Origin: Oscillospiraceae bacterium
GTDB lineage: Bacteria; Bacillota; Clostridia; Oscillospirales; Oscillospiraceae
Direction: 5' to 3'
Assembly: GCA_016296235.1 (NCBI GenBank)
Contig: JAEDJR010000038.1
Location: 1 to 12,746 of the forward strand
DNA length: 12,746 bases
In this document: piece after piece, positions 6,624 through 12,746 of the stretch
How the letters are laid out: each line of letters starts with the position of its first letter
Position numbering within the stretch: position 1 is the first letter of the stretch
Made by a program: the position numbers and the translations under genes
Notes under the pieces: generated by a model
Database searches by the model: none
What the model was told of the DNA's origin: nothing
What the model saw: only the letters and a program-made list of their open reading frames with translations

Positions 6624-8509
6624 TGATTGCCCTCCATTTCCATCGACAGCTGCTCCCACTGCTCCATCAGCGTTTCCAGCTGCGCCTCAGCCTCGGCTTT
6701 TTCAGCCAGCAGGCGGCTCAGCTCCTGATAGTCCGCGGAGGCGGCTTCAATCTGCGGATCGAAGGCGGCCACAACGGCCTCCTGCTTCTCTACCTCCCGC
6801 TCCACAGCCCGGAGCTTCTTTTCCAGGGCCTTGCTGCTGCCGGAAGCCCTGGGCTTTTCCTTTTTCTCTTTCTTTTCCGCCGGAGCAGGCTGCTTTGCGG
6901 CGGCTTCGTGCTCCTTGATGGCCCGGTACTTGGCATAGGAACATTTGAAGTCCCGAATGTGGCCGTCCTCCAGCTCCCAGACCCGGGTGGCGAAACGGTC
7001 TACGAAATACCGGTCGTGGGACACAAACAGCAGCGTCCCCTCGTACTGCGCCACAGCTCCCTCGATCCATTCCCGGGAAGCAATGTCCAGATGGTTGGTG
7101 GGCTCGTCCAGAATCAGCAGGTTGATCTTCTCATCCATGAGCATACACAGCCGCAGACGGCTCTGCTCGCCGCCGGACAGGGCGGCCACGGTCTTGAACA
7201 CGTCCTCGCCCTGGAACATAAACGCGCCCAGGCGGTCCCGGGCAGTCTGGGGCGTGCAGTTCTTCTCGTAGAGCATGGTGTCGTAGAGGGTGCGCTCCGG
7301 GTGGGCGAAATGGATGATCTGGGGCAGATAGGCCGATTTGACCGTGGGGCCGAAGCGGATACGCCCGGAGGTGGGGGACTCCTCCTCCAGCAGGATTTTC
7401 AGGAAGGTGGACTTGCCCGTGCCGTTGTCTCCCAGCAGGGCGATGCGCTCGCCGCCCTGAACCTCCAGCTCCACATCGGAGAACAGGGTCCGGTCTCCAA
7501 AGGACTTGGACAGATTTCGGATGGAGAACACCTGGTCGCCGTGGAAATCCCGCTCCTCAAAATGCACCCGCAGCTGTTTTTCCTGGGTGGGCCGGTCGGT
7601 CTGCTCAATCCGGTCGATGCGGTGCTGGATGGACATGGCCCGGCGATAGAGGGTGCGGTTGTTGATGCCCCAGCCCTTCATGCGCTCCACGGTGTAGCTC
7701 AGTTGCTTGATTTTGGCCTGCTCCTGCTCGTACTGCTTCAGCTGCAGCTCGTAGCGGGCCTGCTTTTCCTCCACATAGAAGGAATAGTTGCCGGAGTAGA
7801 ACTCCGCCTTGCCGTCCCGGAGCTCCACGATGCGCTGCACCACCCGGTCCAGAAAATACCGGTCGTGGGAGATGGTCAGCACCGTGCCCTTGAACTTGAG
7901 GATGTACTCCTCCAGCCACTCCACGCTCTTCATATCCAGGTGGTTGGTGGGCTCGTCCAGCAGAAGAATGTCGGTCTTTTCCAGCAGCAGCCGGGCCAGG
8001 TTCACCCGGGTCTTTTCGCCGCCGGAGAGCATGGAGAACAGCTGCTCCCGCATGGCCGGGGGGATGTTCAGGCCGTTGCAGACCTTTTCCAGCTCCACGT
8101 CAGCCTCGTAGCCGCCGCCCACAGCGTAGCGGTTCATCAGCTGGTCGTATTGCTGCAAAATCTCCGGGGATGGATTGGAGCCCATCTGTCCCTCCAGGGC
8201 TTCCAGCTGGCGGCGGATGGAGTCCAGGGCCGCAAAAGCCGTCCGCAGCACCTGCTCCACGGTGTAGCCGGCGGGATAGTTGGGAATCTGAGAAATCAGC
8301 CCCACCTTTTTCCCCGGGGCAAACACCACCTCGCCGGAATCGTAGCCGATCTCCCCGGTGAGAATTTTGAACAGGGTGGTTTTTCCTGCGCCGTTGCGGC
8401 CCATGATTCCCACCCGTTCCCCGGCCTGGACGTCAAAGGTCAGGCCGTCGAGAATATTCCGGTCAACGTCAAAGGCTTTGACCAGGTCTTTTACGGATAA
8501 ATCAATCAT
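6620..8509 (-). CDS. ABC-F family ATPase (YdiF/Uup-like, translation factor type)
   Basis: A 629-aa soluble protein with two ABC cassettes and no membrane segments. Cassette 1 has Walker A GRNGAGKT (37-44), signature LSGGEKTR (161-168), Walker B ILLLDEPTNHLD (D185, E186) and SHDR (214-217). Cassette 2 has GDNGTGKST (360-368), LSGGEQSR (444-451), LLILDEPTNHLD (D468, E469) and SHDR (497-500). The linker (about 245-325), rich in Gln, Lys and Arg, is the expected P-site tRNA interaction motif that enters the ribosome near the peptidyl-transferase centre. A Lys/Glu-rich hinge and C-terminal coiled coil (about 540-625) resemble YdiF and Uup. ABC-F proteins resolve stalled or antibiotic-blocked ribosomes; this one has housekeeping-type architecture, and I see no basis for calling it a resistance gene. 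AAAGGA lies 8 bp before the ATG. It is 30 bp after rnmV and overlaps the next gene by 4 bp. Confidence 0.95.
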   Translation of the reverse strand: MIDLSVKDLVKAFDVDRNILDGLTFDVQAGERVGIMGRNGAGKTTLFKILTGEIGYDSGEVVFAPGKKVGLISQIPNYPAGYTVEQVLRTAFAALDSIRRQLEALEGQMGSNPSPEILQQYDQLMNRYAVGGGYEADVELEKVCNGLNIPPAMREQLFSMLSGGEKTRVNLARLLLEKTDILLLDEPTNHLDMKSVEWLEEYILKFKGTVLTISHDRYFLDRVVQRIVELRDGKAEFYSGNYSFYVEEKQARYELQLKQYEQEQAKIKQLSYTVERMKGWGINNRTLYRRAMSIQHRIDRIEQTDRPTQEKQLRVHFEERDFHGDQVFSIRNLSKSFGDRTLFSDVELEVQGGERIALLGDNGTGKSTFLKILLEEESPTSGRIRFGPTVKSAYLPQIIHFAHPERTLYDTMLYEKNCTPQTARDRLGAFMFQGEDVFKTVAALSGGEQSRLRLCMLMDEKINLLILDEPTNHLDIASREWIEGAVAQYEGTLLFVSHDRYFVDRFATRVWELEDGHIRDFKCSYAKYRAIKEHEAAAKQPAPAEKKEKKEKPRASGSSKALEKKLRAVEREVEKQEAVVAAFDPQIEAASADYQELSRLLAEKAEAEAQLETLMEQWEQLSMEMEGNQ

Positions 8510-8539
8510 AACTTGTTTCCTTTATGGATGCAGCCTGTT

Positions 8540-9124
8540 CTATGTTTCTAACAGAGAAAAAAAGGCTTCTCGGCTGAATAACACGTTCAATACTTCCAGC
8601 ATGGCGTTGGCGCTCAGATGCGCCGGCAGCTCCAACTGCTTCAGCAGTGCCAGCCGTTTTGCCTGACTGTCGGGGCGGCCGGTGAGACCCAGCTCATACA
8701 AATCCGTCTTGGTAATGGGCGTCCCGGCCTCCGGAGCCGATTCTCCTTCAAAGGTGGCGCCGGCCCGGTGCAGGGCGTCCAGGAGAATCTCCCGGGTCAT
8801 GCCCTCCACACCCAGCTTGCCCTCCTTGCCGGGGGCGGCTTTGCGCTTTTCCTTGCCGGGAATATCCGGAATATAGGCGTGGCGCACCCGGTCTTTGGGC
8901 AGGGCGCCCTTGAGATAATTGCGAATGACGAAGCCTGCGCCGTCGGAATCCGTCAGAATAATCAGGCCCCGTTCCTGGGCCACCCGGCGCAGCAGCTCCA
9001 GCTTGGTGCGGTCGTTCATGACGCCGAAGCCCTCGGTGGTGAACACCGGCGCATCCACCAGCTGGCGCAGGGTGTTTTTGTCGTATTTTCCTTCCACCAC
9101 AATGGCTTCCCGAATTTTAACCAC
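8540..9124 (-). CDS. rnmV: Ribonuclease M5 (5S rRNA maturase)
   Basis: 194 aa, against 186 in B. subtilis. An N-terminal Toprim domain carries the acidic residues VVEGKYDK (E11) and LTDSDGAG (D59, D61), which coordinate Mg2+. The next segment, with YIPDIPGKEKRKA and KLGVEGMTREILLDAL, is typical of M5. The C-terminal part (about 130-194) is the region that in the family helps recognise the 5S precursor. The enzyme cleaves both strands of the 5S rRNA precursor stem, in B. subtilis together with ribosomal protein L18. The start is GTG at 9124, with GGAGG 6 bp upstream inside the holA 3' end; the two genes overlap by 8 bp, so translation is probably coupled. No 5S gene is in the window. The identification is firm on motifs, length and the MVKIREAIVVEGK opening. 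Confidence 0.93.
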   Translation of the reverse strand: MVKIREAIVVEGKYDKNTLRQLVDAPVFTTEGFGVMNDRTKLELLRRVAQERGLIILTDSDGAGFVIRNYLKGALPKDRVRHAYIPDIPGKEKRKAAPGKEGKLGVEGMTREILLDALHRAGATFEGESAPEAGTPITKTDLYELGLTGRPDSQAKRLALLKQLELPAHLSANAMLEVLNVLFSREAFFSLLET

Positions 9125-10187
9125 GCTGCACCTCCTGGGCCAGATTCAGCAGCAGAAGCTCCAGGGTGCGCTGGTCGTCGCCGGAGAAGCCCTTCAGCCG
9201 GGCATCGGCCTCCAGACACAGGGTCACGGCCCGGGTGCAGAACCGGTCTGTGACCCGCCGGGCCATGGTCATGGTTTTTTGCAGCACATAGGGGTGCGGC
9301 GCACGGCCGGTGGCGGCTTTCAGCAGCTCCGTGAGACCGGCCTCGCCCTTGCCGGCATTCATGGCCGTGCGGGCGCACAGCAGCCGCCGCATCTGACTGC
9401 CCAGAGCAGCCAGCAGGGGAATGGGCTCCTGCTGCAGCTGCAGCAGGGTCCGAAGCTTCTGCAGGGCGGTCTCGTAGTCGCCGCTGGCCACGGCGTCGGT
9501 CAGGTCAAAGACCTCCGCGTCCAGCACCGGAATCACCACGGCGCTGATGTCCTGCTGGGTGATGACATCGCCGGAAGCGTAGGCGGCTATTTTCCCGATT
9601 TCGCCGCTGAGGGTGGTCATGGAGCCGCCGGTGACAAAGGAAAGAAATTCGCACTCCCGTTCGCCGATGTCCTTGCCCTGGGCCCGAAAATGCCGCCGGA
9701 TCCAGGTGTTCAGCTCCCGGGGACTCTGACGGGCAAACTCCACGGTCAGACCCTGATCCAGGGCGTCCTTCAGCTTCTTCTGCCGTCCGTCGATTTTCAG
9801 CTCCACGGTGCGGAATACAAAGGCCACGGTGCAGTAATCGGGAATGTCCGACAAAAGCGCGGTCATGGTTTCCCGGTCGCTCTCCCCCAGACGGGACAAA
9901 TCGAAGTCCTCCACCTGGATCAGGGTGCGCTGGGCCAGCATGGGAAGGGCGTCCAGGGCGTCGGAGAAGGCCTGCAGGCCCATGGTCTCCGGCGTAAAGC
10001 GATGGTAGTTGAAGTCCCTGGCCGGGCCGTCCAGCAGCTTGTCCTGCAGGGCCTGCAGATAGTGATCCCGCAGATAGGCCTCTTCGCCGCAGAACAGATA
10101 GAGCCTGCCGAACTGGCCGGATTTGAGATCCTGCTTCAGCAGCTCCAGCCCCGTGGGGCCGTCGCTCCGCGTGGTCTTTTTGGCCAT
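9117..10187 (-). CDS. holA: DNA polymerase III delta subunit (clamp loader)
   Basis: A 356-aa protein that opens the beta sliding clamp within the DnaX clamp-loader complex. The N-terminal AAA+-like domain shows GRLYLFCGEEAYLRDHYLQAL, where a degenerate P loop (GEEAYL) replaces the ATP-binding motif, as expected for delta. FTPETMGLQAFSDALDALPMLAQRTLIQVED includes the clamp-contacting region. The lid (about 145-215) and helical collar domain (about 215-356; FDLTDAVASGDYETALQKLRTLL, LEADARLKG) follow. The ATG at 10187 has AGGAGG 7 bp upstream, overlapping the comEC stop region 11 bp away. A comEC-holA neighbourhood is common in Firmicutes, which agrees with the call. Confidence 0.95.
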   Translation of the reverse strand: MAKKTTRSDGPTGLELLKQDLKSGQFGRLYLFCGEEAYLRDHYLQALQDKLLDGPARDFNYHRFTPETMGLQAFSDALDALPMLAQRTLIQVEDFDLSRLGESDRETMTALLSDIPDYCTVAFVFRTVELKIDGRQKKLKDALDQGLTVEFARQSPRELNTWIRRHFRAQGKDIGERECEFLSFVTGGSMTTLSGEIGKIAAYASGDVITQQDISAVVIPVLDAEVFDLTDAVASGDYETALQKLRTLLQLQQEPIPLLAALGSQMRRLLCARTAMNAGKGEAGLTELLKAATGRAPHPYVLQKTMTMARRVTDRFCTRAVTLCLEADARLKGFSGDDQRTLELLLLNLAQEVQRG

Positions 10188-10198
10188 GACTTCACCTC

Positions 10199-12385
10199 CT
10201 AAGGTTTGATGGTGATGGTTCCCAGTTCATCGGTGCGGAGAATTTCTGCGCCGGTCCGGGCAATGCGGTCCAGGGTTTCCCGGGCGGGATGGTCGTAGGG
10301 ATTGTCCTTCCCCACGGAAACCAGCACCGTCTCCGGCTGCACCGTGTCCAGCAAAATCTGGGAAGTGGACCCGGCGGAGCCGTGATGGCCCGCCACCAGC
10401 AGCTCCACAGCAGGGAGTTCCTGCCGGGACAGCAGCCGCATCTCCGCAAACTGATCCAGGTCGCCGGTTACTAGAATATCATATTCCGCCACCGTTGCCA
10501 AGACGCAGACGCCGCCATTGTTGTCATTTTCTTTGGAAACAGGCGGATAGAGCAGGATTTTCCCGCTGGGGAAGGTGATCTCCGTCTCCGCGTCCACCCA
10601 AAACACCCGGCTGCCGCATTCCTCCAGCGCGGTGCGGACGCCGCTGGAATCTGCCATATCCGGTAAGAAAAGACTGTCGATCCGAATCCGGTGCAGCAGC
10701 TGTTCCGCGCCCCCGGCATGATCGCCATCGTAGTGGGTGAGGATCAGGGCGTCTGCCCGGGTGACGCCGGCGCTGTGGAGAGTCCGGGCCAGCTGCTCCC
10801 CGGCCTCCGGGCCATAGGAGCCGCCGCAGTCAATGACGGCGGTAAAATCTCCGCTTTGCAGCAGCAGGCATTGGCCCTGGCCCACATCCAGGGCTGTAAA
10901 CCGCCAGGGCGACCGGACAAACTGCCACCGGGCGGCCAGAATGCACACCAGAAACGCTGCCGTCAGGCCGCAGAGGGGCCAAAGAACCGGCAGCTTCCGC
11001 TTGGAAGCCAGCCACAGCAGAGCCAGCCCATAGGCACAGATTCCCCAGATCACCAGGGGCCAATTCTGGGAATAGGCGGCTGCGTAGGGCCACGAGGCGA
11101 TGATTGAGCAAAGGCCCAGAACGTACCGGGCCAGCAGCGCCGCCGCCCAGGCCAGCACCGGCCCGGCAGGTCCCAGGAGACAGGACAGCAGCCCCAGGGT
11201 GAAGCAGCCCGTGATGGCCCAGAGTCCCAGGAGATTGGCCAATACTGCAGCCAGAGAGACGATGCGGAAATAGAAAACCGTCAGAGGCAGGGTCAGAGCC
11301 GTGGCGCCCAGGGAAGCGGATACGGCGCCTGCCGCAAAGCGCAGAAGCCGCCCCGGCCGCCGGGACAGGGCGAGAATCCGCCGCTGGATTGGCCCGGAGA
11401 ACAGCAGCAGTCCCGCCACGGCGGCAAAGGACAGCTGAAAGCTGACGCTGGCGATGGCCCAGGGATTTTGCACCAGCAGAATCAGGGCTGCCGCGGCCAG
11501 GGAGGTGGGATAGTCCGGCTCCCGCCGCAGCAGAGGTGCGCTGAGGAGCAAAATCTGCATCACCGCCGCCCGGCATACGGAAGCCGACGCACCGGTCATG
11601 AGAGCAAAGAGCGTCACAAGGGGGATGCCGAAAATCGCGGTCAGCCTGGGGCTTCGGCCGCAGACCAGGGCAATCATGGCCAGGAGCATGGACACATGCA
11701 TACCCGAGACGGCCACGGCATGGCGCATGCCGGCCACGGACAAATCGTTCTCAATGGCGTAGGACAGCTGTGAACGGTCACCCGTCAGGAGCGCCCGGAG
11801 CAGTGCCGCCGCATCGCCCCGGTACAGTGTGTCCAGCCGCTGCTGCAGCCAATATCGCAGACGGATGGGCAGACTGGGGGTGCCGGGTGCCGTTTCCGGC
11901 TCGGACTGGGCATACAGGCACAATACCACATCGTTGGAACGAAGATAGAGACTCTCTCCCCGGGACACGTCCAACCCGCTGGCTTCCATCCGGGCCGTGC
12001 AGGTGACGCGGGTTCCCGGCGCCTGACCCAGCAGGGATTCACCGGCATAGAGCACCGCGTCATAGCCCTCCAGACGGCAGAGGGCGGAGCTGCCGTATTG
12101 GGTTTCCCGGGGCTGCTCCAGGAGGGTGACGGTGACGGTCTGCTCGGTGCCGGCCAGCTCGGCGGCTCTGCCCAGCCACAGCTGCCCATAGACCATGGGC
12201 CACAGCAGACCTGCCACCAGCCCCAGGGCGGCCAGACTGATGCGCCGCATCCGCAGCCAGCGGCCCAACAGGGAAAGAATCAGACAGGCCCCGGCCAGCC
12301 AGAGGGCCCGGACATCCTGCATCCAGTAAACATATACGGCGGCTGCGGCAGCAAAGGCCACCGTAAAAACTGCCAGTTTCCGCAT
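10199..12385 (-). CDS. comEC: ComEC/Rec2 DNA-uptake channel with C-terminal metallo-beta-lactamase domain
   Basis: A 728-aa polytopic membrane protein that carries transforming single-stranded DNA across the cytoplasmic membrane. N-terminal helices (about 5-70) enclose an extracytoplasmic OB-like segment (about 78-165). The competence domain (about 190-470) contains HAVAVSGMHVSM (222-233) and TGASASVCRAAVMQ (264-277). The C-terminal MBL-fold domain (about 493-728) has THYDGDHAGG (550-559), VTGDLD (639-644) and GHHGS (666-670), consistent with a metal-dependent nuclease thought to degrade the non-transforming strand. All three MBL motifs are intact and the gene is full length. The start at 12385 has GGAGG 4 bp upstream; the in-frame GTG at 12415 lies inside a large hairpin and lacks a ribosome binding site. 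Firmicutes often keep comEC without proven competence, so actual transformation is not shown. It opens the polycistronic part of the operon. Confidence 0.95.
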   Translation of the reverse strand: MRKLAVFTVAFAAAAAVYVYWMQDVRALWLAGACLILSLLGRWLRMRRISLAALGLVAGLLWPMVYGQLWLGRAAELAGTEQTVTVTLLEQPRETQYGSSALCRLEGYDAVLYAGESLLGQAPGTRVTCTARMEASGLDVSRGESLYLRSNDVVLCLYAQSEPETAPGTPSLPIRLRYWLQQRLDTLYRGDAAALLRALLTGDRSQLSYAIENDLSVAGMRHAVAVSGMHVSMLLAMIALVCGRSPRLTAIFGIPLVTLFALMTGASASVCRAAVMQILLLSAPLLRREPDYPTSLAAAALILLVQNPWAIASVSFQLSFAAVAGLLLFSGPIQRRILALSRRPGRLLRFAAGAVSASLGATALTLPLTVFYFRIVSLAAVLANLLGLWAITGCFTLGLLSCLLGPAGPVLAWAAALLARYVLGLCSIIASWPYAAAYSQNWPLVIWGICAYGLALLWLASKRKLPVLWPLCGLTAAFLVCILAARWQFVRSPWRFTALDVGQGQCLLLQSGDFTAVIDCGGSYGPEAGEQLARTLHSAGVTRADALILTHYDGDHAGGAEQLLHRIRIDSLFLPDMADSSGVRTALEECGSRVFWVDAETEITFPSGKILLYPPVSKENDNNGGVCVLATVAEYDILVTGDLDQFAEMRLLSRQELPAVELLVAGHHGSAGSTSQILLDTVQPETVLVSVGKDNPYDHPARETLDRIARTGAEILRTDELGTITIKP

Positions 12386-12398
12386 AAAACCTCCGCAG

Positions 12399-12504
12399 AA
12401 AAAGCAGGAACGCACCCAAACCTTCTTTGTGCCAAGGGAGGCGGCGAACCTGCCGGTGAGACAGTCCTCTCCCTGTGCAGAAGGGATTCCGGGTGCGTTT
12501 CTGC
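12399..12504 (-). terminator. Long hairpin plus T5 in the comEC leader (terminator or attenuator)
   Basis: Arms 12404-12417 (GCAGGAACGCACCC) and 12491-12504 (GGGTGCGTTTCTGC) pair over 14 bp with one mismatch. Further nested pairing is seen for CCTTCT/AGAAGG and GGGAG/CTCCC, giving a 101-nt imperfect palindrome. Read on the minus strand, the GC-rich 3' arm runs straight into TTTTT (12403-12399) and then into GGAGG of comEC. The 5' arm begins 7 bp after the stop codon of the small upstream gene. It thus has the layout of an intrinsic terminator placed inside a leader, although the loop is large. It also resembles in style the imperfect palindromic intergenic repeats common in gut Firmicutes genomes, a recollection I cannot check here. 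Confidence 0.5.
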
Positions 12505-12511
12505 AAGAATG

Positions 12512-12655
12512 CTATTGCTGCCTGGAAGCGTATTCTTTCAAAATCGTTTCCACCAGATTGGACAGAGAGCGGTTTTGCTTCTGCGCAGCTTCCTTCAAAC
12601 TCTGAATCAGGTCCTCATCCAGACGGATGCTGACCACTTTCTTTTCAAGGCCCAT
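12512..12655 (-). CDS. Small ribbon-helix-helix (CopG/Arc-like) DNA-binding protein
   Basis: A 47-aa open frame on the minus strand: ATG at 12655-12653, TAG at 12514-12512. The sequence opens MGLEKKVVSIRLDEDLI and continues through QSLKEAAQKQNRSLSNLVETILKEY to SRQQ. This is a near-textbook ribbon-helix-helix fold: a beta strand (about 5-12) that enters the DNA major groove, helix A (about 14-27), a turn with NRSLSN, and helix B (about 31-43). Such proteins dimerise and act as repressors or as antitoxins. GGTGATC, complementary to the 16S 3' end, lies just before the start. No toxin gene adjoins it; the next gene is comEC, 126 bp downstream beyond the palindrome. The inverted repeat at 12693-12719 is a possible autoregulatory operator. 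Function beyond DNA binding is inference. Confidence 0.8.
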   Translation of the reverse strand: MGLEKKVVSIRLDEDLIQSLKEAAQKQNRSLSNLVETILKEYASRQQ

Positions 12656-12692
12656 ATGATCACCGCATACATTTTACCACGGAAAGCTTACA

Positions 12693-12719
12693 ATATCATA
12701 TAATTACATTGTATGATAT
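12693..12719 (-). promoter_or_regulatory. Operator-like inverted repeat upstream of the ribbon-helix-helix gene
   Basis: The AT-rich perfect 8-bp arms ATATCATA (12693-12700) and TATGATAT (12712-12719) are separated by 11 bp, placing the half-site centres 19 bp apart, about two helical turns. The element lies about 40-65 bp upstream of the small regulator's start, where its promoter should be, and the region is much more AT-rich than its surroundings. A possible extended -10 (TGGTAAAAT, complement of 12671-12679) lies between it and the start. Binding by the regulator encoded next to it is inference. Confidence 0.5.
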
Positions 12720-12746
12720 AGTAATACTCCACCTGGATCCATCAAA

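Noticed and set aside
6623..8500. A 625-codon plus-strand frame opposite the ABC-F gene
   Set aside because: It is a shadow of codon bias; all ABC motifs are on the minus strand and the plus product shows none.
12399..12504. T-box leader upstream of comEC on the minus strand
   Set aside because: GGGTGCG followed by a T run looks loosely similar, but the conserved T-box GGGTGGNACCGCG is absent and comEC is not a T-box target.
12098..12703. A 201-codon plus-strand frame across the comEC 5' end and the small regulator
   Set aside because: It has no ribosome binding site, and its content is antisense to comEC and to the ribbon-helix-helix gene.

Overview
The window looks like chromosomal DNA of a GC-rich Clostridia bacterium, most likely a gut Oscillospirales/Ruminococcaceae-type Firmicute. 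This is inferred from the strong GGAGG ribosome binding sites, the SpoIIIE/FtsK, TepA-like and RNase M5 genes, an ECF-transporter S component, a YdiF-type ABC-F protein and a 3' CCA encoded in the tRNA. No plasmid, phage, insertion sequence or CRISPR is visible. Gene content is mostly housekeeping.

Layout. The left edge (1-374, +) holds the C-terminal half of a D-lyxose isomerase-like sugar isomerase, closed by a bidirectional-looking terminator. A minus-strand tRNA-Leu(CAG) follows, with a very good promoter (713-690) and its own terminator (570-531). Then comes a plus-strand run: a ClpP-fold TepA-like protease (792-1481), undecaprenyl-diphosphatase UppP (1564-2397), the DNA translocase FtsK/SpoIIIE (2410-5046) and an ECF transporter S component (5165-5767) preceded by a leader with three hairpins. 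A shared terminator (5786-5819) separates this run from a convergent minus-strand operon.

Read 5' to 3' on the minus strand, that operon is: a 47-aa ribbon-helix-helix protein (12655-12512, probably its first gene), comEC (12385-10199), holA (10187-9117), rnmV (9124-8540), an ABC-F ATPase (8509-6620) and a two-TM DUF218/YdcF-like protein (6623-5967). The genes from comEC onward are spaced 11 bp, overlap by 8 bp, 30 bp and overlap by 4 bp, so they should be co-transcribed and partly translationally coupled.

How they fit together. The plus-strand genes act at the membrane, in lipid-carrier recycling for peptidoglycan, chromosome pumping at the septum or forespore, an intramembrane-associated ClpP-like protease, and vitamin or other small-molecule uptake. 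The minus-strand operon couples DNA uptake (ComEC), the replication clamp loader (HolA), 5S rRNA maturation (RNase M5) and a translation-associated ABC-F factor. The least ordinary part is the right end. There the tiny DNA-binding protein sits under an operator-like inverted repeat, and a 101-nt imperfect palindrome followed by T5 lies exactly between it and the comEC ribosome binding site, which suggests attenuation of the comEC operon. I see no clearly new multi-gene system in the window.
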